The notes beneath the pieces were generated by a model. The model saw only the letters and a list, made by a program, of their open reading frames with translations, did no database searches and had not been told where the DNA came from. From Helicobacter sp. NHP19-012 (lineage in GTDB: Bacteria > Campylobacterota > Campylobacteria > Campylobacterales > Helicobacteraceae), in the NCBI RefSeq assembly GCF_019703325.1, contig NZ_AP024819.1:372001-436000 (forward strand): a stretch of 64,000 nucleotides of DNA, read 5' to 3'. Shown piece after piece: positions 18,753 through 29,024 of this stretch; positions within the stretch are counted from its first letter, which is position 1; each line of letters begins with the position of its first letter. Made by a program: the position numbers and the translations under genes.

Positions 18753-20296
18753 TATTGCAAGAGCCGTAGGACATTTTGTTGCACCGCATTGGCTTGTGCC
18801 ATCGCAAAACTGCCCGATTGCGCCAAGATGTTGTATTTGGAGAAGGTCGCGCTTTCTTCGGCAAAGTCCACATCGCGGATTTGCGATTCGGCGGCTTTCA
18901 CATTGACTTGGGTTACAGAAATGTTGTTGATGGTCGTTACCAACTCCATTTGCACCGAACCTAAATCCGAGCGGATTTTATCCAATTGTGTGCGTGCGCT
19001 CTCTGCCATGTCCATCACCACCATCGCTCCCCTTAAGCTTGTAACCCCCGCTCCAATGCCCTTAAAATTTAACTTGGCTTGGGCAGCATTGGCGTTGCCC
19101 CCACTGGCACTCGCCACATTGGCGTCAAAGACTCCCCGAATGGCGCGCAAATTCACCGTATACTCCGCTACACCCTGCGCTGAGTGTAGTCCAATATGGC
19201 TAAAATTCACCCCACTCACTACAATATCTCTGGCATCATGTCTAATCAAGGTCAAGCGCCCCACAATTGCATGCGCATTGCCAGAAACGCCCACAAAATC
19301 CCCACCCCCGAGCACATGCCCAGAAGCACTCACAGCATGCACGGCGATGGCGCGCCCATCGAGGGATTTTAAATTAATGCGTCCTGTGATGTCGGTATAA
19401 GCCTCCACGCCCGTGCGCTCTTTAACTGAGTTAATGGCGTTGGTGAGCCGCCCATCTCTGTCATTCTTCTTCACATCTAAAACGCTGCCAATCAACACGC
19501 CATTGATGACAAGCCCTTTAATCGTGCCCGATTGCACGGGTTGCCCCCCCGTCCCTATGACAACAGCCGATGCACGCACACCTAAGGTATTGGAGTTTTT
19601 ATTGATCACCTCAACCAAAGCTCCTAGCCCTGTGCCCGCACTTGTGGAGATTTTAACCGACTCTAATTTAAAGTCGTTCACGGCGTTGGCTTGTTTAAAG
19701 TTTAAGGTAACTTCTTGTAGGTTATGCGCCCCTGCGCTCACCTGCATGCCCGCCCGATCGATGGCTGAGGTTTCAAGGCGCACATGCCCAATTTTATCTG
19801 AGCCTGTGGGTCCAATGGAGGCTTTGATCGTGGTGTTGGAGTAGGCCCCGATTTGAAACTCTTTGTTGGAAAAGCTGCCGGCTAAGAGCTCTTGACCGTT
19901 AAAGCTGGTCGAATCAGCGATGTTATCCAATTCTTCTAAGAGGCGCAAAATATCGCTTTGCAATGCCTTTCTGGTTTCGGTGGTTTGCCCATCTTGGGCA
20001 GCTTGCACCGCCTTGGTTTTGACCGTGTCTAGGATTTTAATTTGCTCGTCCATCGCCTTGTCGGCGGTTTGGACGATCCCGATCGCATCGTTTGCATTCC
20101 GGATAGCTTGACCTAAGCTCGCGCTTTGGCTGCGCAAACTATCGGCGATCGCCATCCCTGAAGCGTCGTCCGCTGCTTTGTTGATGCGTAGCCCTGAGCT
20201 CAATTTTTCTAAAGAACTCGCTAAATCTCTATTGTTGCGCACCCCGATGGTGTGCGCGTTTAAAGCTGCGACATTAGTGTTGATCCGAAAACTCAT
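18752..20296 (-). CDS. flaB: Flagellin B
   Basis: Minor flagellin that forms the hook-proximal part of the filament. 514 residues, the standard FlaB length. The conserved N-terminal D0/D1 region ([39 protein letters not shown]) and C-terminal region ([19 protein letters not shown], ending NVLRLLQ) flank a variable middle of Ala/Gly/Val-rich sequence. Surface-exposed Ser and Thr residues there are the likely sites of glycosylation by the adjacent Maf protein. Expression is from a sigma-54 promoter at 20333-20348. Confidence 0.98.
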   Translation of the reverse strand: MSFRINTNVAALNAHTIGVRNNRDLASSLEKLSSGLRINKAADDASGMAIADSLRSQSASLGQAIRNANDAIGIVQTADKAMDEQIKILDTVKTKAVQAAQDGQTTETRKALQSDILRLLEELDNIADSTSFNGQELLAGSFSNKEFQIGAYSNTTIKASIGPTGSDKIGHVRLETSAIDRAGMQVSAGAHNLQEVTLNFKQANAVNDFKLESVKISTSAGTGLGALVEVINKNSNTLGVRASAVVIGTGGQPVQSGTIKGLVINGVLIGSVLDVKKNDRDGRLTNAINSVKERTGVEAYTDITGRINLKSLDGRAIAVHAVSASGHVLGGGDFVGVSGNAHAIVGRLTLIRHDARDIVVSGVNFSHIGLHSAQGVAEYTVNLRAIRGVFDANVASASGGNANAAQAKLNFKGIGAGVTSLRGAMVVMDMAESARTQLDKIRSDLGSVQMELVTTINNISVTQVNVKAAESQIRDVDFAEESATFSKYNILAQSGSFAMAQANAVQQNVLRLLQ

Positions 20297-20332
20297 CTTT
20301 GCATCCTTTGCTAATTGTTATGTCCACAACCA

Positions 20333-20348
20333 AGCAATGGCTGTTCCA
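20333..20348 (-). promoter_or_regulatory. Sigma-54 promoter of flaB
   Basis: Minus strand reads TGGAAC, five bases, TTGCT, so the invariant GG and GC are separated by ten bases as RpoN requires. Transcription should begin near 20321, about 25 bases before the ATG at 20296. An AAAGGA ribosome site lies within that leader. H. pylori flaB is a known RpoN/FlgR target. Confidence 0.85.
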
Positions 20349-20393
20349 TTTTTGAGACTTGGGTTTTAAGCAATAAACCCCTTAAAAATGTTC

Positions 20394-20399
20394 TATAAT
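20394..20399 (+). promoter_or_regulatory. -10 box of the topA promoter
   Basis: TATAAT on the plus strand, 40 bases before the topA ATG. It predicts a start near 20406. It lies about 45 bases from the sigma-54 promoter of divergent flaB, so the two genes have separate sigma factors from one intergenic region. Confidence 0.6.
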
Positions 20400-20438
20400 G
20401 CAATTAATAGTTAGAAATTCCACATTAAAGAGTTTTGC

Positions 20439-22712
20439 ATGCAAAAAAAGCTCATCATTGTAGAATCCCCCACCAAAGCCAAGACCATCGCTAACTTCCT
20501 AGACTCTAGCTACCAAGTCATCGCATCTAAGGGGCATGTGCGGGATTTAAGCAAGTACGCCATGGGGATCAGCATTCAAGAGGACAAATTTTACCCTAAG
20601 TACGCCGTGTGTAAGGACCACGAGGACATAGTCGCCCAAATCTTAAGCCTTGCCAAGAGCGCGGCGCAGATTTACATTGCCACCGATGAGGACAGAGAGG
20701 GCGAGGCGATCGGCTACCACATCGCCTATTTGATTAAAGAACAGAAAAATAAAAAAAAGAAATCCAGCGCCACCCAAGAGATCGCTGACTTGGAGAGCCA
20801 AACCCAGCAACCCACTAATAACCCCGTTTTCACCCTGCCGCGCATTGTGTTTCATGAAATCACAAAATCCGCTATTTTGCACGCCCTAGAAAACCCCAAG
20901 ACCCTAGACATCTATAAAATCAACGCCCAGTTAGCTAGGCGCTTGCTCGATCGCATCGTTGGCTTTAGCTTAAGCGCGCTCTTGGCGCATAAAATCTCAA
21001 GGGGCATGAGCGCGGGGCGGGTGCAAAGCGCGGCGCTAAAAATTGTCGTGGATCGAGAAAGAGAGATTCAAGCTTTCAAGCCCATCATTTACTACAACAT
21101 TGAGGGGGATTTTAAAGGCATCCACGCCAGCCTAGACACCTACAAGGGCGCAAAGGTTAAAAGCCAAAGCTTGAGAGACAAAGAAGAAGCCCTTCAAATG
21201 TGCGCCTTTCTTAAAGAGCAGAGTTATAGCGTGCAAGAAGTGGTGCAGAAAAACAAAGTCTCCCCCAGTCCCCCCCCTTTTATGACCTCCACCCTGCAAC
21301 AGAGCGCATCCACAAATCTAGGCTATAGCCCCTCCAAGACCATGGGCATCGCGCAAAAACTCTATGAGGGCGTGGCAACTCCTGAGGGGGTGAGTGGGGT
21401 CATCACCTATATGCGCACAGATAGCCTCAACATCGCCAAAGAGGCCAAAGACGTGGCAAAGGACTTCATTAAAACAATCTACGGGGACAGCTACCTCCCC
21501 AAAACCCCTAAAATCTACGCGTCTAAAAACAAAGCTGCCCAAGAGGCGCACGAGGCGATCCGCCCCACGAATTTAAGCTTCACCCCCGCCTTAGCTAAGG
21601 AGTATTTAAAACCCGAAGAGCATAAACTCTACACCTTGATTTACCAACGTTTTTTGGCTTCGCAAATGGCGGACGCGCTCTTTGAACAACAAAGCGTGTC
21701 TATTGGCTGTGAAAACGCCACTTTTAAAGCCAGTGGGCGTAAATTGGTCTTTGAGGGCTATTTAAAGGTGCTGCAAGAAAAGAGCGAGGACAAACTCCTA
21801 CCCCCCCTGCAAGAAGGGCAAGCCTTGCAACTAAGCCACATTAACGCCAAAGAGTGCAGCACCGAGGCTCCCCCCCGCTACTCGGAGGCCTCGCTTGTCA
21901 AAACCCTAGAGAGTCTAGGCATCGGCAGGCCCAGCACCTACGCCCCCACCATCGCCCTGCTCATCAACCGCGACTATGTCGTGCTCGAGAAAAAGCAACT
22001 TACCCCCACAGAGAACGCCTTCGTGGTGGTGGGTGTTTTAGAAAAGCACTTCACCAACATCGTGGACGCGGCTTTTAGCGCCAGTTTGGAGGACAAACTA
22101 GATGCGATCGCCAGCTCTAAAACTTCGTGGCAGCAAATGCTCATGGAGTTTTACACCCCCTTCATGCACCAAATCCAAGAGGGCAAGGAACAAATTGTCT
22201 CCCAAAAGGTGAGCGTGCCCACGGGGCTCTTTTGTCCGCAGTGCGGGGCTCCGCTTGTGGAGCGCAAGAGCCGCTTTGGGGCGTTTGTGGCGTGCAGCGC
22301 CTACCCTAAGTGCAAGTTCATCCAAGTCCCCCAAGAAAGCACAGAAGAACACCCCCCTTGTGAGAAATGCGGATCGCCCATGGTGTTTAAGAGGGGGCGT
22401 TTTGGGCAGTTCTTGGCCTGCAGCGCGTATCCTAAGTGCAAGAACATCCGCCAAGAAACCCCCAAACAAGAGGACACACTCTTTAAATGCCCCGAGTGTG
22501 GGGGGCAGATCGTGCAAAAAAGAAGCAAGAAGGGGGGTTTTTTTGGCTGCAACAATTACCCCACTTGCCACTTTTTAACCAGCTACCCGCCCATTGACAA
22601 GCCCTGCCCTGAGTGCGGGTATCTCATGGTCTATAAAGCCTACAAGAAAAAGCCCAGCGTCAACACTTGTCTAAAGTGCAAGTTCAGCGAAGAAGTGGCG
22701 CAACTTGTTTAA
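20439..22712 (+). CDS. topA: DNA topoisomerase I
   Basis: Type IA topoisomerase that relaxes negative supercoils. 757 residues. The Toprim domain has KLIIVESPTKAKTI and ATDEDREGEAI; the active-site tyrosine is in GVITYMRTDS. The C terminus carries four cysteine zinc-ribbon repeats at about residues 588-750 (CPQCGAPLVERKSRFG, CEKCGSPMVFKRGRFG, CPECGGQIVQKRSKKG and CPECGYLMVYKAYKKK). All four look able to bind zinc. The stop overlaps the next gene by eight bases. Confidence 0.97.
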   Translation: MQKKLIIVESPTKAKTIANFLDSSYQVIASKGHVRDLSKYAMGISIQEDKFYPKYAVCKDHEDIVAQILSLAKSAAQIYIATDEDREGEAIGYHIAYLIKEQKNKKKKSSATQEIADLESQTQQPTNNPVFTLPRIVFHEITKSAILHALENPKTLDIYKINAQLARRLLDRIVGFSLSALLAHKISRGMSAGRVQSAALKIVVDREREIQAFKPIIYYNIEGDFKGIHASLDTYKGAKVKSQSLRDKEEALQMCAFLKEQSYSVQEVVQKNKVSPSPPPFMTSTLQQSASTNLGYSPSKTMGIAQKLYEGVATPEGVSGVITYMRTDSLNIAKEAKDVAKDFIKTIYGDSYLPKTPKIYASKNKAAQEAHEAIRPTNLSFTPALAKEYLKPEEHKLYTLIYQRFLASQMADALFEQQSVSIGCENATFKASGRKLVFEGYLKVLQEKSEDKLLPPLQEGQALQLSHINAKECSTEAPPRYSEASLVKTLESLGIGRPSTYAPTIALLINRDYVVLEKKQLTPTENAFVVVGVLEKHFTNIVDAAFSASLEDKLDAIASSKTSWQQMLMEFYTPFMHQIQEGKEQIVSQKVSVPTGLFCPQCGAPLVERKSRFGAFVACSAYPKCKFIQVPQESTEEHPPCEKCGSPMVFKRGRFGQFLACSAYPKCKNIRQETPKQEDTLFKCPECGGQIVQKRSKKGGFFGCNNYPTCHFLTSYPPIDKPCPECGYLMVYKAYKKKPSVNTCLKCKFSEEVAQLV

Positions 22713-23613
22713 CCCCATCTTTGGTCCGCTCAAATCCCGCCGTTTCGGGTGGTCTTTAGGCATCGATGTGTCGGGGCAAGCCAAGCAGTGCAATTTTGAT
22801 TGTTTATATTGTGAGCTTGTGGCTAAAAAGCCCCAAGAGCACATGCAAGACATTTTAGCCCCTACTCTCATCTTAAACGCCCTAAAGTCCGCCTTAGACA
22901 AGCTCGAAAGCCCTTTAGATGTCTGCACCACCACCGCCAATGGCGAGCCGACTTTGTATCCGTATTTAAAAGATTTGATTGTGGGCATGCAGGGCTTGAT
23001 CCCCAAAGGGGTGCAGACCTTGATTTTAAGCAATGGCTCTAGATTTGGCGTGTCTGAAGTGCAAGAGGCGTTGGTGCATTACGACATTGTCAAGTTCTCT
23101 TTAGATGCCATTTGGCCAAAGGTTTTTAGCCGTATCGATCGCCCACATAAAGATTTATCCTTAGCAAAAATCTTAGAAGGGGTTTTAGACTTTGCTCCCA
23201 AGTATGGCGGCTTTTTGGTGGCAGAGGTGCTCTTGGTGGCGGGGGTCAATGACAACCCTGCGCATATCAAGGACCTAGCAGATTTTTTAAGGCAAGTGCC
23301 CAACTTAAGGCGCATAGACTTAAGCACGATCGATCGCCCCCCCGCACACCAAGCCAAGCCCCTAGAGCCCGCTAAGTTGCAGGAATTGATGGCGCATTTC
23401 CAAGGCTTGCCCTTGAGTTTGCCTAAGCGGGTTTTAGAGCAAACCCAAGTGCCCAGCAGCAAGGAGGCGTTTTTGGAGTTATTGAGGTGCCGCCCTTTGA
23501 GCGTAGAAGAGGCGCGGTGTTATTTGAGTGCAAGGCAACTACAAGAGTTGCAAGAAATGGGGGCACTGCAAACCAAGCAGGTAGGGCAAATACATTTTTA
23601 TTATCACCCATAA
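22705..23613 (+). CDS. Radical SAM protein
   Basis: 302 residues. The iron-sulfur cluster motif is CNFDCLYC (CxxxCxxC) near residue 32, following SLGIDVSGQAKQ, and TTTANGEPTLYP and LSNGSRFG are the SAM-binding segments of the family. It resembles the cyclic-type proteins annotated near topA in H. pylori, where the product is unknown. The TTG start lies within topA, so the two are translationally coupled. The C-terminal third is wing-like and could bind a nucleic acid or protein substrate; this is a guess. Confidence 0.85.
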   Translation: MFNPIFGPLKSRRFGWSLGIDVSGQAKQCNFDCLYCELVAKKPQEHMQDILAPTLILNALKSALDKLESPLDVCTTTANGEPTLYPYLKDLIVGMQGLIPKGVQTLILSNGSRFGVSEVQEALVHYDIVKFSLDAIWPKVFSRIDRPHKDLSLAKILEGVLDFAPKYGGFLVAEVLLVAGVNDNPAHIKDLADFLRQVPNLRRIDLSTIDRPPAHQAKPLEPAKLQELMAHFQGLPLSLPKRVLEQTQVPSSKEAFLELLRCRPLSVEEARCYLSARQLQELQEMGALQTKQVGQIHFYYHP

Positions 23614-23629
23614 GGTTACTTTGATATGG

Positions 23630-23635
23630 TATAAT
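23630..23635 (+). promoter_or_regulatory. -10 box of the napB promoter
   Basis: Extended -10 element TGGTATAAT on the plus strand, 24 bases before the napB ATG with an AAGGAC ribosome site between. It gives napB its own promoter apart from topA and the radical SAM gene. Confidence 0.6.
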
Positions 23636-23658
23636 CCCAAAAAACTTAAGGACATTCC

Positions 23659-24255
23659 ATGAAAATACGCGCCTTGTTAGTGGCTGTTGTTCTTGTCGGT
23701 GGGCTTTACGCTTTAGAACACACCAGCCACAAAAAACACCAAGAGAGAACCGAGAAAGCACTGCTAAGCGACACGCAAATTGGGCTAAGAAAAGCCCCCC
23801 TAGAGAACGAACACGATCTAGAGTTGCAAGATTACAGCTTCCACAAAAACCCCCCGGGCGAGAGCCAACGCTTTGAGCGCGCCTATGAGAACGCCCCACC
23901 CATGATCCCGCATGACACTACCGGGTTGCTGCCCATCACCAAGGACAATAACCAATGTCTAGGTTGCCACATGCCCGATGTCGCTCCCACGGTGGGCGCA
24001 ACCCCCGTGCCCGCTTCGCATTTGTTCGACTTTAGGCACAACCGCCCCACGCCTAACCACAGTGTGAGCGATGCCCGCTTTAACTGCACGCAGTGCCACG
24101 CTCCCCAGGCCAATGCCGCCCCTTTGGTGAAAAACAACTTCAAACCCGTGTTTAGCAATAAAAAGCTCGAGTTCCGCTCGGATTTTATGGATGTCGTGAA
24201 TGTGGGGGTGAAAGATTTAAGCAAGACAAACAAAACAAAGTCAAACTCTAAATAA
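23659..24255 (+). CDS. napB: Periplasmic nitrate reductase cytochrome c subunit NapB
   Basis: Dihaem c-type cytochrome that passes electrons to NapA. 198 residues with a signal peptide (ALLVAVVLVGGLYALE). The two haem-binding motifs are CLGCH and CTQCH, and the NapB block PPMIPHDTTGLLPITKDNNQ, then VPASHLFDFR, is clear. NapA and the other Nap proteins are not encoded nearby, although in related bacteria napB normally lies within the nap cluster. The stop overlaps the start of the Met-rich lipoprotein gene (TAATG). H. pylori lacks Nap. Confidence 0.93.
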   Translation: MKIRALLVAVVLVGGLYALEHTSHKKHQERTEKALLSDTQIGLRKAPLENEHDLELQDYSFHKNPPGESQRFERAYENAPPMIPHDTTGLLPITKDNNQCLGCHMPDVAPTVGATPVPASHLFDFRHNRPTPNHSVSDARFNCTQCHAPQANAAPLVKNNFKPVFSNKKLEFRSDFMDVVNVGVKDLSKTNKTKSNSK

Positions 24256-24698
24256 TGACCGTCGTTAAGACTTTTCGGTGTCTAAGTATGGTTGCCTTTC
24301 TTGGGGGGTGTTGGGTGGGCGTGCCTAAGGATGTGGACGCTAAACTGCCCGACATCGACACCTTAAACGAATGCGGCGAGATGAAAAACGAGTGCGTGGG
24401 CAATAAGAATGGCGACATTGCCAAAGAGTCTAAACCCGTGCATTATGGTGCTTTCAAAAACATCTTTTTAGCGGGGGTCAAGCTTGCGCACGGCGGAAAG
24501 TTCGCCCTCTCTGCCTTGCCCCCCACAGGGGCGGGTTATATCCCCTACAATCCCATGATGTATCCTATGGGGATGTATCCAATGGGCATGTATCCTTATG
24601 GTCTATATCCAATGGGAATGTCTCCAATGGGCATGTATCCTATGGGGATGTATCCTATGATGAGTGCCATGCCCATGATGTATGGTCCTTGGTGGTGA
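24255..24698 (+). CDS. Lipoprotein with Met-rich MYPMG pentapeptide repeats
   Basis: 147 residues; not a family I recognise. A signal peptide with a plausible lipobox (LGGC, Cys19) suggests a lipid-anchored envelope protein. Residues 28-95 contain a Cys pair (CGEMKNEC). The tail is a tandem MYPMG-type pentapeptide array followed by MMSAMPMMYGPWW at the C terminus. Methionine at this density is seen in copper-binding periplasmic proteins, but that is only an analogy. Its ATG overlaps the napB stop, so both are made from one message; a role beside the Nap cytochrome, for instance in metal or redox handling, is possible. Confidence 0.75.
   Translation: MTVVKTFRCLSMVAFLGGCWVGVPKDVDAKLPDIDTLNECGEMKNECVGNKNGDIAKESKPVHYGAFKNIFLAGVKLAHGGKFALSALPPTGAGYIPYNPMMYPMGMYPMGMYPYGLYPMGMSPMGMYPMGMYPMMSAMPMMYGPWW
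24558..24662 (+). repeat. Seven tandem 15-base repeats encoding MYPMG-like units
   Basis: Seven consecutive 15-base units with a consensus of atgtatccaatgggc. The encoded units are MYPMG, MYPMG, MYPYG, LYPMG, MSPMG, MYPMG and MYPMM. Units differ mostly at third positions, so protein sequence is being kept while DNA drifts. Copy number could still change by recombination or slippage without altering the frame. Confidence 0.9.
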
Positions 24699-24912
24699 AA
24701 GACCAAAGGTTTTTTATCAAAGCCGTGGACTTTTCATCTGCCTTATGAATCTCAAGTTTGAGTCTTAAGAAAGCCTTTGTTTCGCCCAAAGCTTTTAGAG
24801 GGGTTTTGAGTGGGCTCTGGTGCTGAACAAGTGGAGCTTTTGGATTTTAAAAGCCACGCTTTATTACCCTACAACTTTTATTAAAATTTTAGCAAATGTA
24901 AAAAGGTTATCC

Positions 24913-25282
24913 ATGTCCTTAAAATATGTCAATGGTGGGGTTATGAGAGTGAATCATAAAAACCACCTGGATGCTTACTACACCAAACCTAAAATTGCCA
25001 AACAACTTTTCAACACGACTCAAAAAATCATTGCCAAATACGAAAACCTAGACAAATACACTTGGCTAGAGCCTAGTGTGGGGGAGGGGTGTTTTTACAA
25101 TCTCCTGCCTGAATCTAAAATTGGGTGGATTTTTTGAGAAAAAGGCAAACTTCTATCTCTCCAGCACCTTTTTTAAACAAACCGCTGTTGTGCCTGACTT
25201 CTCTCAAGTGAACTACAAAAGCGGAGTCGCCATTATCTATCACGAAAGCGCCCCCAAAGATAAACTAGACACGCTTTTTTAA
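24913..25282 (+). pseudogene. Remnant of an adenine-specific DNA methyltransferase
   Basis: The N-terminal part (from ATG 24913) reads HLDAYYTKPKIAKQLF and then WLEPSVGEGCFYNLLP, a SAM-binding motif I of N6-adenine methylases. It is followed at once, in a different frame, by the C-terminal end of such a protein (NFYLSSTFFKQTAVVPDF and VAIIYHESAPKDKLDTLF). The central catalytic region with the NPPY-type motif is missing. An internal deletion plus a frame change at about 25125-25140 explains this. It cannot be active. Confidence 0.7.
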
Positions 25283-25303
25283 ACGCTAATTAAGGATCGG
25301 TCC

Positions 25304-27061
25304 ATGCAACAAGCACACAACAACCTAAGTCAAGAGCTTAAAGCCACTAAACGCGCCCACAGATTGTTTTTATCTGTGTTGGAGGATATGGGGGGTGATT
25401 TAACCCCCTTTAAAGAAGAGTTAGAAGACTTAAGCACCAAGTTTAACCAACTCTTAGACACACTTGCCACTTTTGGCAAATCTTTAGAAAACATCTACAA
25501 CCAAGGCGTAGAGGACGATACAGAGTTAGAAAACTCTCTAGCGTGATTTAAAAAACTCAAAGTCAAAACAAACACGGCTTTAAATGCACTAAGATCGAGT
25601 ACAGAAAGCACCCAAGCCCTAGAGCAAGCTAACATTTTATCTAAATCCTTAGAGGATTTAGAAAATTTATTGCAAACTTTGCAAGAAAGCCACGCAAATT
25701 TATTGCAGGGCACTAACCAAAACCCCACACAAGCAACCCAAACAGAACAAGCCCCACAAACAACACAAACAACCCAATCTTCAAATACCCCTGAAGTTAA
25801 ACCTTTATGGAAATACGGCGCAAACACCCTGCAAGCCTTTAAAGATTATATGCAAGCCAAAGACTTGGGGAGTGCTGGGGCTTGGCTAGAATTAGGCAAG
25901 ATGGCAGTGGAGGGCATTGTGCTATATCCGGATAATAATGTGGCCATGCGTTGTTTTGAAAAAGCCATAGAGTTAGGCTCCGTGCAGGCAATGGTGGAGC
26001 TTGGAAAAATTTATATGGAAAATGGAGACACGCAAATAGTGGAATATGGGAGTGGGGAGGTGTTAGAGGGGGTCGTTGTAGAAAGGGGGCTTTCTAGTTG
26101 CGAGGATGAGATCGACCCTGATGTTGAAAGCTACAAAGAGTTTTTAGAACATTGCCATGTGTTTGCCGACAAAAAGGTGCAAAATTGTCACCAAAAAGCC
26201 AAAGAGCTTTTTGAAAAGGCAGGGGAGCTAGGTGAAGGGCGGGCTTACCGCCATTTGGGCGAGTTGTACCGCCGATACAATAATTTTGGCGAAACAGATG
26301 AGGGTTCTAAAGCCAAATCTTACGAGTATTACAAAAAGGCAGTAGAGTTATTCAAACGCCAAGCCAAGCAGGGCGACACAGAAGCGTGGGCTGAGATGGG
26401 GCAAGCCTTTGTCAATCGACTTCGGCTGGCAAGCAAAGAGGATCAGGAGTACGAAGATGAGAGTTTGGTGGAAAAAGCCATAGAGGCGTTTCAAAAGGCA
26501 ATAGACCTTGATTGCCATGTCGGGTGTTATTATTTGGGGCAATTTTATACCTACATTAGATGTTTTAATGGGCATGAGAGCGAGCAAGAGGAGCAAAACT
26601 CTATCCAAGCCTATAAAAAGGGCATCCAACTAGGGAGCGGACTTTGCGCGAGACAACTTGTGTTCGACCACGCCACACGAGGGTTTAACCCCCTTACGCT
26701 CGCTTTCACGGAGGGCAAATCCAAGCCAGAAATCATACAATTTTATTATTTTGAAGCGTTCGACCAAGCCATTAAGTGGCTTAAAATGGCGGTGTCTTAT
26801 CGGCATTACAAAGCCTTACTCGATCTTTTGGAATACCTAGCCACCCAGCCCTACCTAGCCAAAGAATACGGCTTTGAGGAGGAGGAGCAAAAACGCTTGA
26901 ATCAATACAAACGGGACTATGACACTTACCGCAAATTCACTAGAGAATTAGGTCCTAAACATTGGCACTTTTACTGCAGTTCTGGAGGTGTCTTTAACCC
27001 CAAAGGGTTTTTAGGGCATGGCGTGAGTGCTTGGCGTTTGCTTACGGGCACTTTGTCCTAA
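25304..27061 (+). pseudogene. Coiled-coil and Sel1-repeat protein interrupted by an in-frame TGA
   Basis: With the TGA at 25544-25546 read through, this is one frame of 585 codons. The start has a good AAGGA site. Residues 1-80 and 82-130 are helical and coiled-coil-like, then comes a Gln/Thr-rich linker (TQATQTEQAPQTTQTTQ), then Sel1-type helical repeats (GAWLELGKMAVEG, MRCFEKAIELGSVQAMVELG, CHQKAKELFEKAGELGEG, YYKKAVELFKRQAKQG and others) up to about residue 540. There is no signal peptide. Sel1 proteins of Helicobacter (Hcp family) are usually secreted, so this one may be cytoplasmic. The downstream part may start independently at TTG 25670. Confidence 0.7.
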
Positions 27062-27413
27062 GTTTAGCAAGCCACACTAGGGTGCGGTGTGGGCTCTTTT
27101 AGCACTAGCAAGTGCTTTTTGGAGTTTACAGCACATACATAAAGGGGGTAGCTCCCCCACAGCCCATAAAACCACCCATAAAAGATTCTAAATAAACTAA
27201 TCTTAACAACGCACTAAGTTTAGTTAATTTGATAAATGATTTAACCACCCACCTAAAGCACATCACTCCAAACCCCCTAATTAAAAGGGTGTAACGCCCC
27301 CTCAACCCCCTAGAAAGGCTAAGTCAAAAAACTTGAAAGAGGCTAAAAACCATCTTTATTGAATTGAAGACAACCACTCCATTTAAAAGTGGCTCAATTT
27401 TACAGGCATTGCT
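27062..27413. other. Intergenic region between the Sel1 gene and luxS
   Basis: 350 bases between convergent genes. No open frame with a ribosome site and no RNA gene seen. A small hairpin (CCACT...AGTGG, about 27374-27393) lies near the luxS 3' end and may aid termination, though it lacks a strong U-run. Otherwise nothing is seen in it. Confidence 0.5.
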
Positions 27414-27875
27414 CTAAACCCCCACATCCTCCCACTCTGCGCGTTTGGCTAAAAACTCCCTAGCTAAACCTTGTGCGCCCTCTAAAGAGTGGCTAGCCGC
27501 CCAGCCGCATTGGATTTCATTACACGCGGGCACTTCCTTAGCCTGCAGCACATCGTGCATGGTTTTCTCCAACAAGTCTAAAATCTCGGCGCGGTTGTCG
27601 TGGTTTAAGACCATCAAATAAAAACCCGTTTGGCAGCCCATGGGCGAGAAATCCAAGACATAGTCGGCATGGTTACGGATTAACTCCGCCACCAAATGCT
27701 CTAAAGAGTGTAGGCTTGGCATGTCCATATGTGCCTTGTTGGGCTGTTTTAGGCGCACATCGTATTTAACGATCACATCGCCCCCAGTACCCACCTTGCG
27801 CCCCGCCACCCGCACATAGGGGGCTTTGACTTTTCTATGGTCTAAATTAAAACTTTCTACATTGGCTTTTTTCAT
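27414..27875 (-). CDS. luxS: S-ribosylhomocysteine lyase
   Basis: Cleaves S-ribosylhomocysteine to homocysteine and the precursor of autoinducer-2. 153 residues. The metal site is intact: [14 protein letters not shown] (the HxxEH pair), [11 protein letters not shown] with the catalytic Cys, and [12 protein letters not shown] with the third ligand. It is three bases downstream of metB; with cysK above, this gives the reverse transsulfuration set (homocysteine to cysteine), as in H. pylori where luxS is coupled to cysteine supply. Confidence 0.97.
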   Translation of the reverse strand: MKKANVESFNLDHRKVKAPYVRVAGRKVGTGGDVIVKYDVRLKQPNKAHMDMPSLHSLEHLVAELIRNHADYVLDFSPMGCQTGFYLMVLNHDNRAEILDLLEKTMHDVLQAKEVPACNEIQCGWAASHSLEGAQGLAREFLAKRAEWEDVGV

Positions 27876-27878
27876 TGG

Positions 27879-29024
<1,146 letters not shown>

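Noticed and set aside
22098-22571. Minus-strand open frame opposite the topA zinc-finger region
   Set aside because: It is inside a well conserved gene and has no start signal or family features.
27062-27413. Small regulatory RNA or riboswitch upstream of luxS
   Set aside because: luxS is read in the opposite direction; the region is 3' of both genes and shows no strong structure.
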